Of a stretch of 21,492 nucleotides of DNA, positions 12,194 through 19,142 are shown in pieces. Each line of letters starts with the position of its first letter. Positions within the stretch are counted from its first letter, which is position 1. The stretch covers positions 1-21,492 of the forward strand of contig JAYUCY010000063.1 of assembly GCA_043740085.1 (NCBI GenBank), given 5' to 3'. The position numbers and the translations under genes are program-made. Origin of the DNA: UBA668 sp043740085. GTDB lineage: Bacteria > Actinomycetota > Acidimicrobiia > Acidimicrobiales > Ilumatobacteraceae. The notes below the pieces were generated by a model that did no database searches, was not told the origin of the DNA, and saw only the letters and a list, made by a program, of their open reading frames with translations.

Positions 12194-13567
12194 ATGGTCA
12201 TGCACGTTCACCCACTAGCGGTCCCTGACGACGTGAGAGCGTCGTTCGGCGGTCGGCTTCTCGAGCGCGGCGAACCCGACTACGACGAGGTTCGCCGGCT
12301 GCACAACGGAATGATCGACAAGCACCCAGCGCTGATCGCGCAATGCCGGTCGACCGCGGACGTGATCGACGCGTTGTCCCTCGCCAGATCCACCGGAGCC
12401 GAGATCGCGGTGCGCGCGGGTGGCCATGGGGTCGCCGGTCGTGCGACGACCGACGGCGGACTGATGATCGACCTCGCGTCGATGAAGGGCATCCATGTCG
12501 ACCCTCGGCGCCGGACCGTTCGCGCCGAACCCGGTCTCACCTGGCGCGAGTTCAATCGGGGGACCGCGGTCCACGGCCTGGCCACGACCGGTGGGGTCGT
12601 GTCCAGCACTGGCATCGCCGGGTTGACCCTTGGCGGCGGCATCGGCTGGCTGATGGGCCGCTACGGGCTGACCGTCGACAACCTCATCTCGGCCGAGGTC
12701 GTCACCGCGACCGGCGATGTGCTCACGGCCAGCGACGACGAGCATGCCGACCTGTTCTGGGCGTTGCGGGGCGGGGGTGGCAACTTCGGGGTGGTCACCT
12801 CGTTCGAGTACCGCGCCCATCCCGTCCGCGAGGTCCTGGCGGGGCCCGTGCTGTACCCGCTCGCTGATGCGCGCGCCGCGCTGACGTTTCACCGCGAGTT
12901 CACTGCCACGGCACCCGACGAGCTGACCGTCGGCGCCGCGCTGATCCACGCTCCCGACGGCTCCGGTACGAAGGTAGCCGCGTTGGTCCCGTGTCATTGC
13001 GGCCCACGGGCGACCGCCGACGACGACGTGAAGCCGCTCCGCGCCCACGGCACACCGCTGATTGATCTCGTCGCGCCGATGCCCTATCCGATGGTGAACA
13101 CGCTGCTCGACCCCATGTTCCCGAAGGGCGCGCTGAACTACTGGAAGTCCGGGTTCCTCGCCGAACTGACCGACGAAGCAATCGACGTGCTCGTCGAGGC
13201 GTACGGACGCGTTCCTTCGACCATGACCGGCATCTTCCTCGACCACATCCACGGCGCCGCCACCCGCGTCGGCTCCGAAGCCACCGCGTTCCCGCACCGC
13301 GAGGAAGCCTTCAGTGTCCTGATCCTCGGACAGTGGGCCGACAGCTCCGACACCGACGCGACGATCAGCTGGGTACGCGAGACCTACGAGCTCCTCCTAC
13401 CCCACCTCAGCGACGCTCGGTACACCAACTTCCTAGCCGACGACGACACCGGGGTTGCTCGGCAAGGCTACGGCAGCAACTACAAGCGGCTCGCTGAGAT
13501 CAAACACACCTACGACCCCGACAACCTCTTCCACCTCAACCACAACATCGAGCCAGCTGCCTCATGA
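12194..13567 (+). CDS. FAD-linked oxidase with BBE domain
   Basis: A 457-aa flavoprotein of the berberine-bridge-enzyme/GOOX type. The PCMH-type FAD domain spans about 30-215: AEIAVRAGGHGVAG contains His78, the likely 8-alpha covalent FAD anchor, and GLTLGGGIGWLMGRYGL and LRGGGGNFGVVTSF bind the pyrophosphate. At the second flavinylation position, where GOOX-like members have Cys, this protein has VVSSTGIAG, so FAD is probably held by one bond only. The C-terminal BBE motif YGSNYKRLAEIKHTYDPDNL precedes LNHNI. ATG 12194 follows GGAGG (12181-12185) by 8 nt, which decides the start over longer in-frame options. There is no signal peptide. Such enzymes oxidise sugars or aromatic and secondary-metabolite alcohols; the substrate here is unknown. 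Its divergent SARP neighbour hints at secondary metabolism. Confidence 0.9.
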   Translation: MVMHVHPLAVPDDVRASFGGRLLERGEPDYDEVRRLHNGMIDKHPALIAQCRSTADVIDALSLARSTGAEIAVRAGGHGVAGRATTDGGLMIDLASMKGIHVDPRRRTVRAEPGLTWREFNRGTAVHGLATTGGVVSSTGIAGLTLGGGIGWLMGRYGLTVDNLISAEVVTATGDVLTASDDEHADLFWALRGGGGNFGVVTSFEYRAHPVREVLAGPVLYPLADARAALTFHREFTATAPDELTVGAALIHAPDGSGTKVAALVPCHCGPRATADDDVKPLRAHGTPLIDLVAPMPYPMVNTLLDPMFPKGALNYWKSGFLAELTDEAIDVLVEAYGRVPSTMTGIFLDHIHGAATRVGSEATAFPHREEAFSVLILGQWADSSDTDATISWVRETYELLLPHLSDARYTNFLADDDTGVARQGYGSNYKRLAEIKHTYDPDNLFHLNHNIEPAAS

Positions 13568-13719
13568 GCCAGCAGCCGGTCTCGATGCGGGACTGTCAGA
13601 TCCGCGGTGCAACTGGGTTGGCCTGACACGCACCCCTCCGCTGCCTCCCCACTTCTGGAGCGTCGGTCCATTCGTCTTGCTGCCCGAGCTCAGACCCACA
13701 ACCGGTCGAGCACCAGGGG

Positions 13720-13749
13720 TTGACTTCACCGGTCAGGGGATGGCAAGAT
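13720..13749 (+). promoter_or_regulatory. Putative promoter of the TetR-methyltransferase-OsmC unit
   Basis: TTGACT (13720-13725) and CAAGAT (13744-13749) are spaced by 18 bp. The predicted start site near 13756 falls inside the palindrome that follows. The -35 is good and the -10 weak, as expected of a promoter that is readily repressed. Confidence 0.45.
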
Positions 13750-13766
13750 TCGGTCGATCGACCGAA
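13749..13766. promoter_or_regulatory. Perfect 18-bp palindrome, likely TetR operator
   Basis: TTCGGTCGATCGACCGAA is a perfect palindrome beginning at the last base of the -10 box and ending 18 nt before the GTG start of the TetR gene. The position on the predicted transcription start is typical of autorepression by the adjacent TetR-family dimer. Confidence 0.62.
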
Positions 13767-13784
13767 CGGCTCCAAGGATTCGAC

Positions 13785-14396
13785 GTGAACACCAACAGTG
13801 TGACCAGAACCAGCACGACCTCAACGGCGCAGCAGATCCTGACTGCGGCGCGGCAGGCGCTCCTCGACACCGGATTCGCGGCGCTCTCCACTCGCAAGGT
13901 CGCCGAGGCGGCGGGCGTCCCACTCTCGCAGATCCACTATCACTTCGGCTCGAAGGAGCAGATGATCCTGGCGATGCTGGCGGCGGAGAACGATTCACTC
14001 GTGCGACGCCAGGCCGAGATGTTCACGCTCGAGGTACCGCTGTCCGAGCGCTGGGATCTCGCTTGCGACTACCTCGACGACGACCTCGAATCCGGCTACG
14101 TCAGAGTGCTGCAGGAGATGATGGCAGCGGGATGGAGTTCGCCCGACGTTCGAGCTGCAGTCGGCGACGTGCTCGGCGAATGGTTCCAGGTTCTCGCCAA
14201 CGTCGTCGACGCAGCAGGCGCGGCCGGCACCGACCTCGGCCCGTTCGATTCCCGCGAGCTCGTCGCCCTCGTGGCAGCTGCATTCCTCGGTGCCGAGTCG
14301 ATGGTGTTGCTCGGGCTCGATGGTGACCGGCTGCCATTGCGCAGCGCCCTGCGTCGCGTCGGCGACATTCTGCGGATCACGGAGCATGGCCGATGA
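13785..14396 (+). CDS. TetR/AcrR-family transcriptional regulator
   Basis: A 203-aa repressor. The N-terminal TetR helix-turn-helix spans about 12-58 (AQQILTAARQALLDTGFAAL then STRKVAEAAGVPLSQIHYHFGSKEQMILAML), with the diagnostic YHFGSKE phrase. The helical C-terminal half (EVPLSERWDLACDYLDD...) is the ligand and dimer domain and fits no specific subfamily I can name. The GTG at 13785 has AAGGA (13774-13778) upstream and lies just after the palindromic operator; a second GTG at 13800 is possible. The open frame extends upstream to 13455 inside the oxidase gene, which is not credible. Its TGA overlaps an ATG (ATGA at 14393-14396) that opens the methyltransferase remnant. It probably controls itself and the OsmC gene. 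Confidence 0.88.
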   Translation: MNTNSVTRTSTTSTAQQILTAARQALLDTGFAALSTRKVAEAAGVPLSQIHYHFGSKEQMILAMLAAENDSLVRRQAEMFTLEVPLSERWDLACDYLDDDLESGYVRVLQEMMAAGWSSPDVRAAVGDVLGEWFQVLANVVDAAGAAGTDLGPFDSRELVALVAAAFLGAESMVLLGLDGDRLPLRSALRRVGDILRITEHGR

Positions 14397-14944
14397 GAGC
14401 GCGACTTCCCGATCGCGCCGCAAGTGTTGAGCCGGGCGGTTGCGTCCTGGCGACAGACCTGTCCCAGAAGATGATCGCGGACCTCGGTGCCAGGTTGGCT
14501 GAAAGCAGTCGGGCGAATGTCGAGCTGCTCTGCTGCGACGCCGAAGACCTGCGCGTCGAGCGGACATTCGATGTTGCGCTGTGCTCGCTCGGGTTGATGT
14601 ACGTGCCCGATCCGCTGGCCGCGACGCGCGAGCTCTTCCGGGTGTTGAAGTCCGGCGGACGGGTGGTCGTGTCCGTCTGGGGTGAGCGCCGCAACTGCGG
14701 ATGGGCCGAGCTGTTTCCGATCGTCGGCGCTCGCGTGGCGTCGGAGGTTTGTCCGATGTTCTTCGCCCTCGGCGCGTCCGGTGCGGTCACAACGACGCTC
14801 GAGGCGGCCGGGTTCGTCGACATCGACGAGACCCGCCTGACGGTGGACCTCGAGTACCTCGCCTCGCTGGCCAACTTCACCGACGGCGCCGGCTACCGCG
14901 TCCCCGGAGAGTTCGTCATCGCGTCGGCGCGCCGCCCACGAACA
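14393..14944 (+). pseudogene. SAM-dependent methyltransferase remnant lacking SAM motif I
   Basis: The frame begins with MRARLPDRAASVEPGGCVLA followed by TDLSQKMI, i.e. after motif I (the vLDvgCGtG loop) that should precede it. Later class I motifs are present: DAEDL, FDVALCSLGLMYVPDP, ELFRVLKSGGRVVVSVWGE and LEAAGFVDIDETRL. The end (TDGAGYRVPGEFVIASARRP) resembles the normal tail but follows the middle too soon, so an internal piece also seems lost. The natural stop is gone: the frame stays open to 15193, running out of frame through the OsmC gene start. Without motif I it should not bind SAM, so I call it a pseudogene although the ATGA overlap with tetR could still give translation. Confidence 0.65.
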
Positions 14945-14978
14945 ACTGATCTGAACACCAACCAAGAGAGGAACATCC

Positions 14979-15539
14979 ATGACAATGACCCACAACCCCG
15001 TCGACAACGGTGTGAACACCGAGGCCCTCCTCGGCGCTCGCGACGCCCTCACCAAAGCCCCCGAGGCCGCAGAGTTCACCTGGCGCGCAACCTGCTCCTG
15101 GGTGAACGGCACGTACAGCCGATCGACAGTGGAAGGGTTCTCCGGCCTCGGCAAGGACCACCACCACAAGACGACGTTCACATTCGACGCTGATCATCCC
15201 GAGTGCTTCGCGTCAGAGGACCGGGGCGCCACGCCGACGGAGCACCTCCTGGCGGCACTGGCCAGCTGCCTGACCGCTGGCGTTGCCTCCGTGGCACAGA
15301 ACCGTCAGATCCAGTTGAAGTCGGTCACCGCCACGGTCGAGGGCAACATGAACGTGCTCGGCATCCTCGGGGGCGACCCTGACATCCGCAACGGGTTCAA
15401 CGACATCGCCGTCCGCTTCGACATCGACGCCGACGCGTCGGCCGACGAGATCGCCGCGCTTGTCGCTCAGTCGCAGAAGCGCTCAGCGGTGTTCGACATC
15501 GTCACCAATCCGACAAACGTCACCGTTCACGTCGGCTGA
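14979..15539 (+). CDS. OsmC/Ohr-family protein
   Basis: A 186-aa OsmC-like thiol peroxidase-fold protein. Diagnostic segments are ATPTEHLLAALASCLTAGVA, with Cys97 in the position of the conserved reactive cysteine, then NMNVLGILGGDPDIRNGF and QSQKRSAVFDIVTNPTNV. Canonical Ohr/OsmC enzymes use two cysteines; the other candidates here (Cys39, Cys76 in HPECFASED) are not at the usual second site. Peroxidase activity is therefore uncertain and a different thiol chemistry is possible. The ATG at 14979 has AGAGAGGA (14965-14972) upstream. It is the last gene after tetR and the methyltransferase remnant, and is the only intact enzyme-like gene the TetR protein would control. The likely inducer would be a peroxide or electrophile (inference). 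Confidence 0.85.
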   Translation: MTMTHNPVDNGVNTEALLGARDALTKAPEAAEFTWRATCSWVNGTYSRSTVEGFSGLGKDHHHKTTFTFDADHPECFASEDRGATPTEHLLAALASCLTAGVASVAQNRQIQLKSVTATVEGNMNVLGILGGDPDIRNGFNDIAVRFDIDADASADEIAALVAQSQKRSAVFDIVTNPTNVTVHVG

Positions 15540-15661
15540 CCGAGCGACACCACGCGATGGACGCCGCCTGGATTCTCGACGAGCGATACGACCAAGTCGA
15601 CGACCTCGCCAATCGACGGGGAACCCTCAAGGTCTGGGTTCCTCGGTCGCGGGTCCTGGCG

Positions 15662-15667
15662 TAGTAT
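15662..15667 (+). promoter_or_regulatory. -10 element of a possible leaderless nitrile hydratase promoter
   Basis: TAGTAT lies 6 nt before the ATG at 15674 and no Shine-Dalgarno sequence precedes that ATG. A transcript starting about 7 nt after the -10 would begin at or next to the start codon. The -35 region (about 15638-15644, GTTCCTC) is weak, so an activator may be needed. Confidence 0.35.
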
Positions 15668-15673
15668 TCGCCA

Positions 15674-16312
15674 ATGGGCGCCGGCTCGCAGGACCAAGAC
15701 CACGACCACGACCACGAGGAGCACAGCGAGCTCGACTCGATGGACGTGCGGGTGCGTGCGCTGCAGACGGTACTGACCGAGAAGGGCTACATCGATCCCG
15801 CCGCGCTCGACGTCATCGTCGACATGTACCAGACCCGGGTCGGCCCTCGCAACGGCGCTCGCGTGGTAGCCAAGGCGTGGGTCGACCACGTGTACCGGCG
15901 GTGGCTGCTCACCGACGCCGATGCGGCAATCGCATCGCTCGGCTTCACGGGTCGACAGGGCGAGCACATGGTGGTCGTCGAGAACACGCCCGAGCAGCAC
16001 CACCTGGTCGTCTGCACGCTGTGCAGTTGCTACCCGTGGCCCGTGCTCGGCCTGCCGCCGACGTGGTACAAGAGCGCCGCGTACCGGTCGCGCGCGGTGC
16101 GTGACCCACGTGGCGTACTCGCCGACTTCGGCGTCACGCTGCCCGCGCCGACCGAAATCCGGGTTTGGGACTCGACGGCCGAGGTCCGCTACCTCGTACT
16201 GCCGATGCGACCCGCCGGCACCGACGGTCTCAATGAGACGGAACTCGCGGCGCTCGTGACCCGCGACTCAATGATCGGCACCGGACTCCCCCAGGAACCA
16301 GCCACCACATGA
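15674..16312 (+). CDS. nthA: Nitrile hydratase alpha subunit, cobalt type
   Basis: A 212-aa metal-binding subunit of nitrile hydratase, which hydrates nitriles to amides in the cytosol. The claw motif VCTLCSCYPWP places Cys114, Cys117 and Cys119 around the metal. Thr in CTLCSC (rather than Ser) marks the low-spin Co(III) type, and Cys117 and Cys119 would be oxidised to sulfinate and sulfenate. GARVVAKAWVDHVYRRWLL, GLPPTWYKSAAYRSRAVRDP and RDSMIGTGLP are other family signatures. The N-terminus has a His/Asp-rich stretch (QDQDHDHDHEEH), seen in some cobalt-type alpha subunits and perhaps useful in metal loading. Its stop overlaps the beta start (ATGA at 16309-16312). No cobalt transporter is in view. 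Confidence 0.95.
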   Translation: MGAGSQDQDHDHDHEEHSELDSMDVRVRALQTVLTEKGYIDPAALDVIVDMYQTRVGPRNGARVVAKAWVDHVYRRWLLTDADAAIASLGFTGRQGEHMVVVENTPEQHHLVVCTLCSCYPWPVLGLPPTWYKSAAYRSRAVRDPRGVLADFGVTLPAPTEIRVWDSTAEVRYLVLPMRPAGTDGLNETELAALVTRDSMIGTGLPQEPATT

Positions 16313-16965
16313 CGTACACGACCCATGCCGACCTCGGCGGCAGGCTCGGCCACGGCCGAGTCGTCCCGGAACCGGAGGACGACGTGTTCCACGCGGAGTG
16401 GGAGGGCAAGATCCTCGCGCTCGTGCTGGCGATGGGCGCTGCCGGGAGGTGGAACATCGACCTCGGCCGGTCCGCTCGCGAGACGCTCCCCGATTACCTC
16501 GATCTCAGCTACTACGAGATCTGGTACCACGCGCTGGTGAAGCAGCTCGACGAAGTCGGCCTGGCCGGCATCGACGAGCTCTCCGCCGGCCATGCACTCC
16601 GCCCGCCGATCCCCGTCGCGGGCGTGCTGCGCGCCGACCACGTCGTGTCGATGCTCTCCCGTGTGTCGCCGTGCGTGCGCACCGTCGACGCGCTGCCGAG
16701 GTTCCAGGCCGGGGACCGGGTATGGATGCGGAACCACTCCGTACCGCACCACAGCCGCTTGCCCGGTTACGTGTGGGGCCGGGACGGCGTGATCGAGCGA
16801 TGCCACGGCGCGCACCTGTTCCCGGATGCTCGAGCGCAGCACCTCGGCGAGCAACCGCAGTTCCTCTACACCGTGGTGTTCCAGTCGACGACACTGTGGG
16901 ACGACGCGCGTCCCGGCGACACGGTGTCGGTCGACGCCTGGGAGCCCTACATGGAGCCGACGTGA
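16309..16965 (+). CDS. nthB: Nitrile hydratase beta subunit
   Basis: A 218-aa partner of the alpha subunit that forms the heterodimer interface and helps shape the active site. Typical beta features are DLGGRLGHGRVVPEPEDDVFHAEWE at the N-terminus, YYEIWYHALVKQL, and a C-terminal SH3-like barrel: FQAGDRVWMRN, HSRLPGYVWGRDGVIERCHG, HLFPDARA and YTVVFQSTTLWDD. The length agrees with the family. The ATGA overlap with alpha and the GTGA overlap with the accessory gene ensure stoichiometric, coupled translation. Order alpha-beta-accessory is seen in other actinobacterial nitrile hydratases; the classic Rhodococcus cobalt cluster has beta first. Confidence 0.93.
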   Translation: MTYTTHADLGGRLGHGRVVPEPEDDVFHAEWEGKILALVLAMGAAGRWNIDLGRSARETLPDYLDLSYYEIWYHALVKQLDEVGLAGIDELSAGHALRPPIPVAGVLRADHVVSMLSRVSPCVRTVDALPRFQAGDRVWMRNHSVPHHSRLPGYVWGRDGVIERCHGAHLFPDARAQHLGEQPQFLYTVVFQSTTLWDDARPGDTVSVDAWEPYMEPT

Positions 16966-17318
16966 TCGGAGCCGTGTGGTCGCCCGGCGATGAGACACCG
17001 GTGTTCCGCGCTCCCTGGGAAGCGCAGGCGTTCGCGATGACGCTGTCGCTTCACGAGCGTGGCGAGTTCACCTGGCCGGAGTGGGCCGAGGCGTTGTCGG
17101 CACGAATCGCACGGGCACGCGCCGACGGCGACCCCGACGACGGCTCGGCCTATTACCACCGCTGGCTGGAAGCGTTGGAGGACCTGGTGGCAACCACGTC
17201 GCTGGCGTCCGAGCGAGAACTGGCGGCGACCCGCGACGCCTGGGAGCACGCCGCTGGGCGTACCCCACACGGCCAACCCATCGAGCTGACCGTGAGCGAC
17301 TACCCGACGGACCGGTGA
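16962..17318 (+). CDS. Nitrile hydratase accessory/activator protein
   Basis: A 118-aa protein beginning at GTG 16962, which overlaps the beta stop (GTGA). The sequence PVFRAPWEAQAFAMTLSLHE then FTWPEWAEALSARI, YYHRWLEALEDLV and the C-terminal HGQPIELT is the pattern of nitrile hydratase accessory proteins. These are homologous to the N-terminal part of the beta subunit. In cobalt enzymes the counterpart (p14K/NhlE-like) forms a complex with alpha and delivers the cobalt-loaded, oxidised alpha subunit to the apoenzyme. It is the last gene of the operon; beyond it the next 440 bp holds only decayed genes on the other strand. An amidase normally expected nearby is missing on this strand. Confidence 0.87.
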   Translation: MIGAVWSPGDETPVFRAPWEAQAFAMTLSLHERGEFTWPEWAEALSARIARARADGDPDDGSAYYHRWLEALEDLVATTSLASERELAATRDAWEHAAGRTPHGQPIELTVSDYPTDR

Positions 17319-17367
17319 TGACCAGCCAGCTGTCCGAATCCGCCAGCGGGCAGGGTTACGTGCACGA

Positions 17368-17472
17368 TCACTTCGAGCATGTTCCCCAGGTTGCGAGGCC
17401 GAACACGACCGGTTCGAGGTCACGGCCCGATGCTGTGAGTAGATAACGGCCGCTCGCATCTTGCGTGATCAC
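17368..17472 (-). pseudogene. C-terminal fragment of an HxlR-like winged-helix regulator
   Basis: The frame ending in TGA at 17368-17370 reads VITQDASGRYLLTASGRDLE followed by PVVFGLATWG. The YLLTASGRDLEPVVFGLATWG phrase is the last wing and helix of HxlR-family regulators (Y-LT-~GR-L-PV~-AL--WG). The remaining two thirds, including the recognition helix, is absent. Upstream on the same strand the sequence turns directly into the amidase remnant at about 17475-17483, so the two relics are joined at a deletion breakpoint. Confidence 0.52.
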
Positions 17473-17482
17473 CTCGGCTCCT

Positions 17483-17743
17483 TCCCACGACGCCGCACCA
17501 GGCTGCAGGAATGCGGACCGAGCCGCCCACGTCGGTGCCCTCGGCCAACGGCACACCGGCGGCTCATAGCGAGTCGACGATGTGAGCGTCGTGCTCGGAG
17601 ATGCGATTGCCCTGCGTCCACGAGCCCAGCGTCGTGACGTGTCCTCTCGTTGGCGTCGTGTCGACCGGCGACAGTTCGCTGGATCGCACGCGACGGGCCA
17701 CTTCGACCGCCGAGGGGTACGCAAGGTCGAGGTCTGCGCTCAT
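17483..17743 (-). pseudogene. Amidase-signature-family amidase, internally deleted
   Basis: Three separate blocks of an amidase lie in one reading frame. The first is the N-terminus from an ATG at 17741-17743, MSADLDLAYPSAVEVARRVR followed by SSELSPVD. The second is PTRGHVTTLGS...EHDAHIVDSL. The third is the nucleophile motif GTDVGGSVRIPAAWCGVVG (17483-17539). The segments that should lie between them, including the catalytic Lys and the GGSSGG cis-Ser loop, are missing. A TGA at 17564-17566 interrupts the frame, and the C-terminal half is gone. At 86 codons against about 470 it cannot be functional. It starts 18 nt after the NTF2 gene, so it probably was the last or next gene of the guanidinobutyrase operon, and it converges on the nitrile hydratase operon. 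Confidence 0.78.
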
Positions 17744-17761
17744 GCTCTGAAGGTCACCATG

Positions 17762-18178
17762 TCACGACGTCGCGAACGAGTCGATGCTGAGGTGCTCGTG
17801 GACAACCAGCCACCGATCGCCATCAGCTCGGTTGAAAACAATCGTTTCCCGCTCGAAGCTTTCGGCAACGCCGTCACCATCTTTTAGTTGGGTCGTGACC
17901 CGATGCGTGTAGACCGCGACATCACCAATGACCTGGGCCCGGCCGCCGTGCGATCGGCAACTGAGCACTTGGAAACCGTCTGCTTCCCATGTTGCCCACT
18001 CGGCCTCGTATTCGGCCCGAGACGTCATGATGCGAGAGACGTTGTGGAACGACAGCGATGCGTCATCGGCGAACATCGAGAAATAGGTGATGGTGTCGTG
18101 AGCGCCAAAGGCAGCGGTCAGGGCGCGTGCCGCATCGAGTACGGACTGCTCGTCAATAGTTGGCTCAATATCTGGCAT
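17762..18178 (-). CDS. NTF2-fold (SnoaL/DUF4440-like) protein
   Basis: A 138-aa protein of the nuclear transport factor 2 superfamily. Features are SVLDAARALTAAFGAHDTIT (helix 1), YFSMFADDASLSFH, a mid-segment EYEAEWATWEADGF, and the beta-sheet run DVAVYTHRVTTQL...ETIVFNRADGDRWLVVHEHLS. The W-LVHEHLS ending matches the SgcJ/DUF4440-type group, whose members range from enzymes such as ketosteroid isomerase-like cyclases to ligand-binding proteins. No catalytic residue can be assigned with confidence. The ATG at 18178 is preceded by AAGGAG, a strong ribosome binding site, and lies 16 nt after the guanidinobutyrase stop, so it is co-transcribed. A possible role is in handling a guanidino compound or its aldehyde product, but this is conjecture. 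Confidence 0.78.
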   Translation of the reverse strand: MPDIEPTIDEQSVLDAARALTAAFGAHDTITYFSMFADDASLSFHNVSRIMTSRAEYEAEWATWEADGFQVLSCRSHGGRAQVIGDVAVYTHRVTTQLKDGDGVAESFERETIVFNRADGDRWLVVHEHLSIDSFATS

Positions 18179-18194
18179 GAGAACTCCTTCGGAT

Positions 18195-19142
18195 TCAGGC
18201 TCGGTACTTCACGCCGGGCAGGACGCACAGCATTTCGTAGAGCAGGTTGGCCGCGACGAGGGAGGTGTTGCCGGTGGTGTCGTACACCGGGGCGACCTCG
18301 ACCAGATCGCAACCGACGAGGTTCAGACCGCGACAACCGCGAACGATCTCGAGCGCCTGCCAAATCGTCAGTCCGCCGATCTCGGGGGTGCCGGTGCCGG
18401 GAGCAAACGACGGATCGAGGCCGTCGATGTCGAAGCTCAGATAACACGGTCGGTCCCCGACCCGCGTGCGGATCTCAGCCATTGTCTCGACCATCGAGCG
18501 CCCCCAACATTCCTCGGCCTGGATGACACGGAACCCCTGATCGCGTGACCAGTCGAAGTCGTCCGCGGCGTAGCCGGTGCCGCGCACCCCGATTTGGGTG
18601 ACCCGCGACGAGTCCAGAAGACCTTCCTCTTGCGCCCGGCGGAATGGGGTGCCGTGAGCGATTCGCTCGCCGAACATTGTGTCGTTGATGTCGGTGTGGG
18701 CGTCGATATGGATGAGGGCGACCGGGCCGTGACGGCGGGCGACGGAGCGCAGGATGGGGAGCACGATCGTGTGATCACCGCCCATCGTCACCGTTGCTAC
18801 CTCACCGGCCATCAGCCCGTTGTAGTGGGCCTCGATTCGCTCGACGGAGTCGGCGAGGTTGTACGGGTTGGTGGCTACATCGCCTGTGTCGGCGATCCGC
18901 AGACTGTCAAAAGGCGCCGAGCGGGTGGCCATGTTGTATGGCCGCAGCAAGACCGATTCGTTGCGGATCCCGCGGGGGCCGAACCGGGCACCGGGGCGAT
19001 TGGAGGTGCCGATATCGAAGGGAACGCCGACGACAGCGACGTCGAGTTGATCGAGATCGGTGATGATTGGTAGGCGCATGAAGCTGGCAATGCCACCAAA
19101 GCGGGGCATCTCATTGCCACCCATCGGCTGTGGAAAGGTCAT
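18195..19142 (-). CDS. gbuA: Guanidinobutyrase-like ureohydrolase (agmatinase family)
   Basis: A 315-aa binuclear manganese ureohydrolase. It begins QPMGGNEMPRFGGIASFMRLP and ends GNTSLVAANLLYEMLCVLPGV, both close to Pseudomonas GbuA, which splits 4-guanidinobutyrate into GABA and urea. Metal ligands are visible: His124 in GGDHT, Asp147, His149 and Asp151 in IDAHTD, and Asp238 and Asp240 in SFDIDGLDPSFAPGTGTPEI. Also GbuA-like is the RPYNMATRSAPFDSL region. Agmatinase or guanidinopropionase activity cannot be ruled out. The ATG overlaps the regulator stop (ATGA at 19139-19142) and AAGGAA precedes it. The neighbours, a permease and a cupin regulator, fit uptake and use of a guanidino compound as a nitrogen source. 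Confidence 0.9.
   Translation of the reverse strand: MTFPQPMGGNEMPRFGGIASFMRLPIITDLDQLDVAVVGVPFDIGTSNRPGARFGPRGIRNESVLLRPYNMATRSAPFDSLRIADTGDVATNPYNLADSVERIEAHYNGLMAGEVATVTMGGDHTIVLPILRSVARRHGPVALIHIDAHTDINDTMFGERIAHGTPFRRAQEEGLLDSSRVTQIGVRGTGYAADDFDWSRDQGFRVIQAEECWGRSMVETMAEIRTRVGDRPCYLSFDIDGLDPSFAPGTGTPEIGGLTIWQALEIVRGCRGLNLVGCDLVEVAPVYDTTGNTSLVAANLLYEMLCVLPGVKYRA

Noticed and set aside
12215..13297. A 360-codon minus-strand open frame opposite the FAD-linked oxidase
   Set aside because: It is an antisense shadow of a GC-rich gene whose plus-strand product has clear family motifs; the shadow protein is rich in Arg, Gly and Ala and resembles nothing.
14096..15181. A 361-codon minus-strand open frame opposite tetR, the methyltransferase remnant and osmC
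   Set aside because: No motif or ribosome binding site; it is another high-GC shadow across three real plus-strand features.
15527..15664. A minus-strand fragment (15527-15628, reading GEVVDLVVSLVENPGGVH) like an SDR C-terminus and a 35-codon plus-strand frame (15557-15664)
   Set aside because: Both are short, overlap each other and lack a start or decisive motif. The SDR resemblance is only about 20 residues and could be chance.
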